Part shown: one piece after another, positions 31,197 through 31,480 of the stretch | How the letters are laid out: each line of letters opens with the position of its first letter | How positions within the stretch are numbered: position 1 is the stretch's first letter | NCBI GenBank assembly: GCA_038205755.1 | Contig: JBBRBN010000048.1 | Coordinates: 1-31,480, forward strand | Direction: 5' to 3' | Length of the DNA stretch: 31,480 nt | Origin: JANNWF01 sp038205755 | GTDB taxonomy: Bacteria > Pseudomonadota > Gammaproteobacteria > Xanthomonadales > Xanthomonadaceae | Translations under genes and position numbers: made by a program | The notes under the pieces: generated by a model | The model's input: only the letters and a program-made list of their open reading frames with translations | Database searches by the model: none | What the model was told of the DNA's origin: nothing

Positions 31197-31480
31197 ATGT
31201 TCGTCAAGATCACGCGCTCCGGACCGCGGCGCTATGTGCAGCTGGTCGAGGCCTTTCGCGATCCGCAGGGTGCGGTGCGCCATCGGCACGTTGCCAACCT
31301 CGGGCGGCTGGACGCGGCCGACGGCCAGCTGGATCGTCTGACTCCAAGCTTGGCGTGCTGCGCTGGATGGAGGAGGTCGTGGTGCCCGGGGTTGCGCCGG
31401 CGTCAGTCACCCATCAGCGCCGCGCGCGATGGATTTGCTGGAGACCCATCAGGCGACGATCCTGTCGCGGCTTGCCGGTC
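31197..31480 (+). pseudogene. IS1634-family transposase, frameshifted N-terminal part, runs off the window
   Basis: The ATG at 31197 opens MFVKITRSGPRRYVQLVEAF ... VANLGRLDAADGQLDRL, a typical start of IS1634-like (IS4-group, DDE) transposases. After about 31340 the match shifts frame to SKLGVLRWMEEVVVPGVAPA..VTHQR. After about 31420 it shifts again to MDLLETHQATILSRLAG up to the edge. Three successive segments in three frames, in the expected order for the family, indicate at least two indels. The first frame has no stop before the edge but becomes unlike any transposase. It is a decayed insertion sequence unless the indels are sequencing errors. The DDE catalytic region lies beyond the window. 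Confidence 0.8.

Overview
The window is high-GC, gene-dense chromosome from a gammaproteobacterium, most likely of the Xanthomonadales (Lysobacterales), and close to Rhodanobacteraceae or Xanthomonadaceae. The evidence is the gene order groEL-groES ... cutA-dsbD-thioredoxin-aroQ-accB-accC-prmA-zinc-ribbon-fis-purH-purD, frequent GTG starts, the bactofilin/ErpA/NudC/AmpE group, and a secreted nuclease ending in IFANGFE. I recall that ending from Xanthomonadales secreted proteins. The assignment is inference; no rRNA is present.

Layout. 1-2018 (minus): groES and a groEL that runs off the left edge, behind a sigma70-like promoter abutting a CIRCE operator. A hairpin of short repeats separates the two genes. 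2157-4694 (plus): a secreted endonuclease I with three Ig-like domains. 4694-12675 (plus): tightly packed housekeeping genes for cutA, a DsbD with two periplasmic alpha domains, a TlpA-like thioredoxin, aroQ, accB, an unrecognised 92-aa gene, accC, prmA, a zinc-ribbon membrane protein and fis. 12740-15718: purH and purD, separated by a second short-repeat hairpin. 15814-18629: a secreted protein of unknown function and an LplT-like transporter fused to a PlsC acyltransferase. 18701-22326 (minus): a coiled-coil membrane protein, bactofilin, erpA, nudC and ampE. 22500-28444 (plus): a small membrane protein, then two overlapping signalling genes: a multidomain c-di-GMP-type protein with substituted active-site motifs and a hybrid histidine kinase. 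28445-28647: a convergent gap holding a hairpin and a GATC-rich 15-bp tandem repeat. 28648-30198 (minus): bacterioferritin, its ferredoxin Bfd (with a Fur-box-like site) and rppH. 30354-30430: tRNA-Met(CAT) with a promoter and a terminator. 30462-31480: a less GC-rich accessory stretch with no convincing intact gene, ending in a frameshifted IS1634-family transposase.

How it fits together. Most genes are ordinary core functions: protein folding, periplasmic thiol chemistry, lipid and purine synthesis, Fe-S and iron handling. The parts most worth a second look are: (a) two intercistronic hairpins built from 6-7-bp tandem repeats in opposing orientation; (b) the overlapping hybrid kinase and degenerate GGDEF/EAL pair; (c) the GATC-dense tandem repeat downstream of bfr; (d) the small gene wedged between accB and accC; (e) the double-alpha DsbD; and (f) the tRNA-adjacent accessory region with a decayed insertion sequence.
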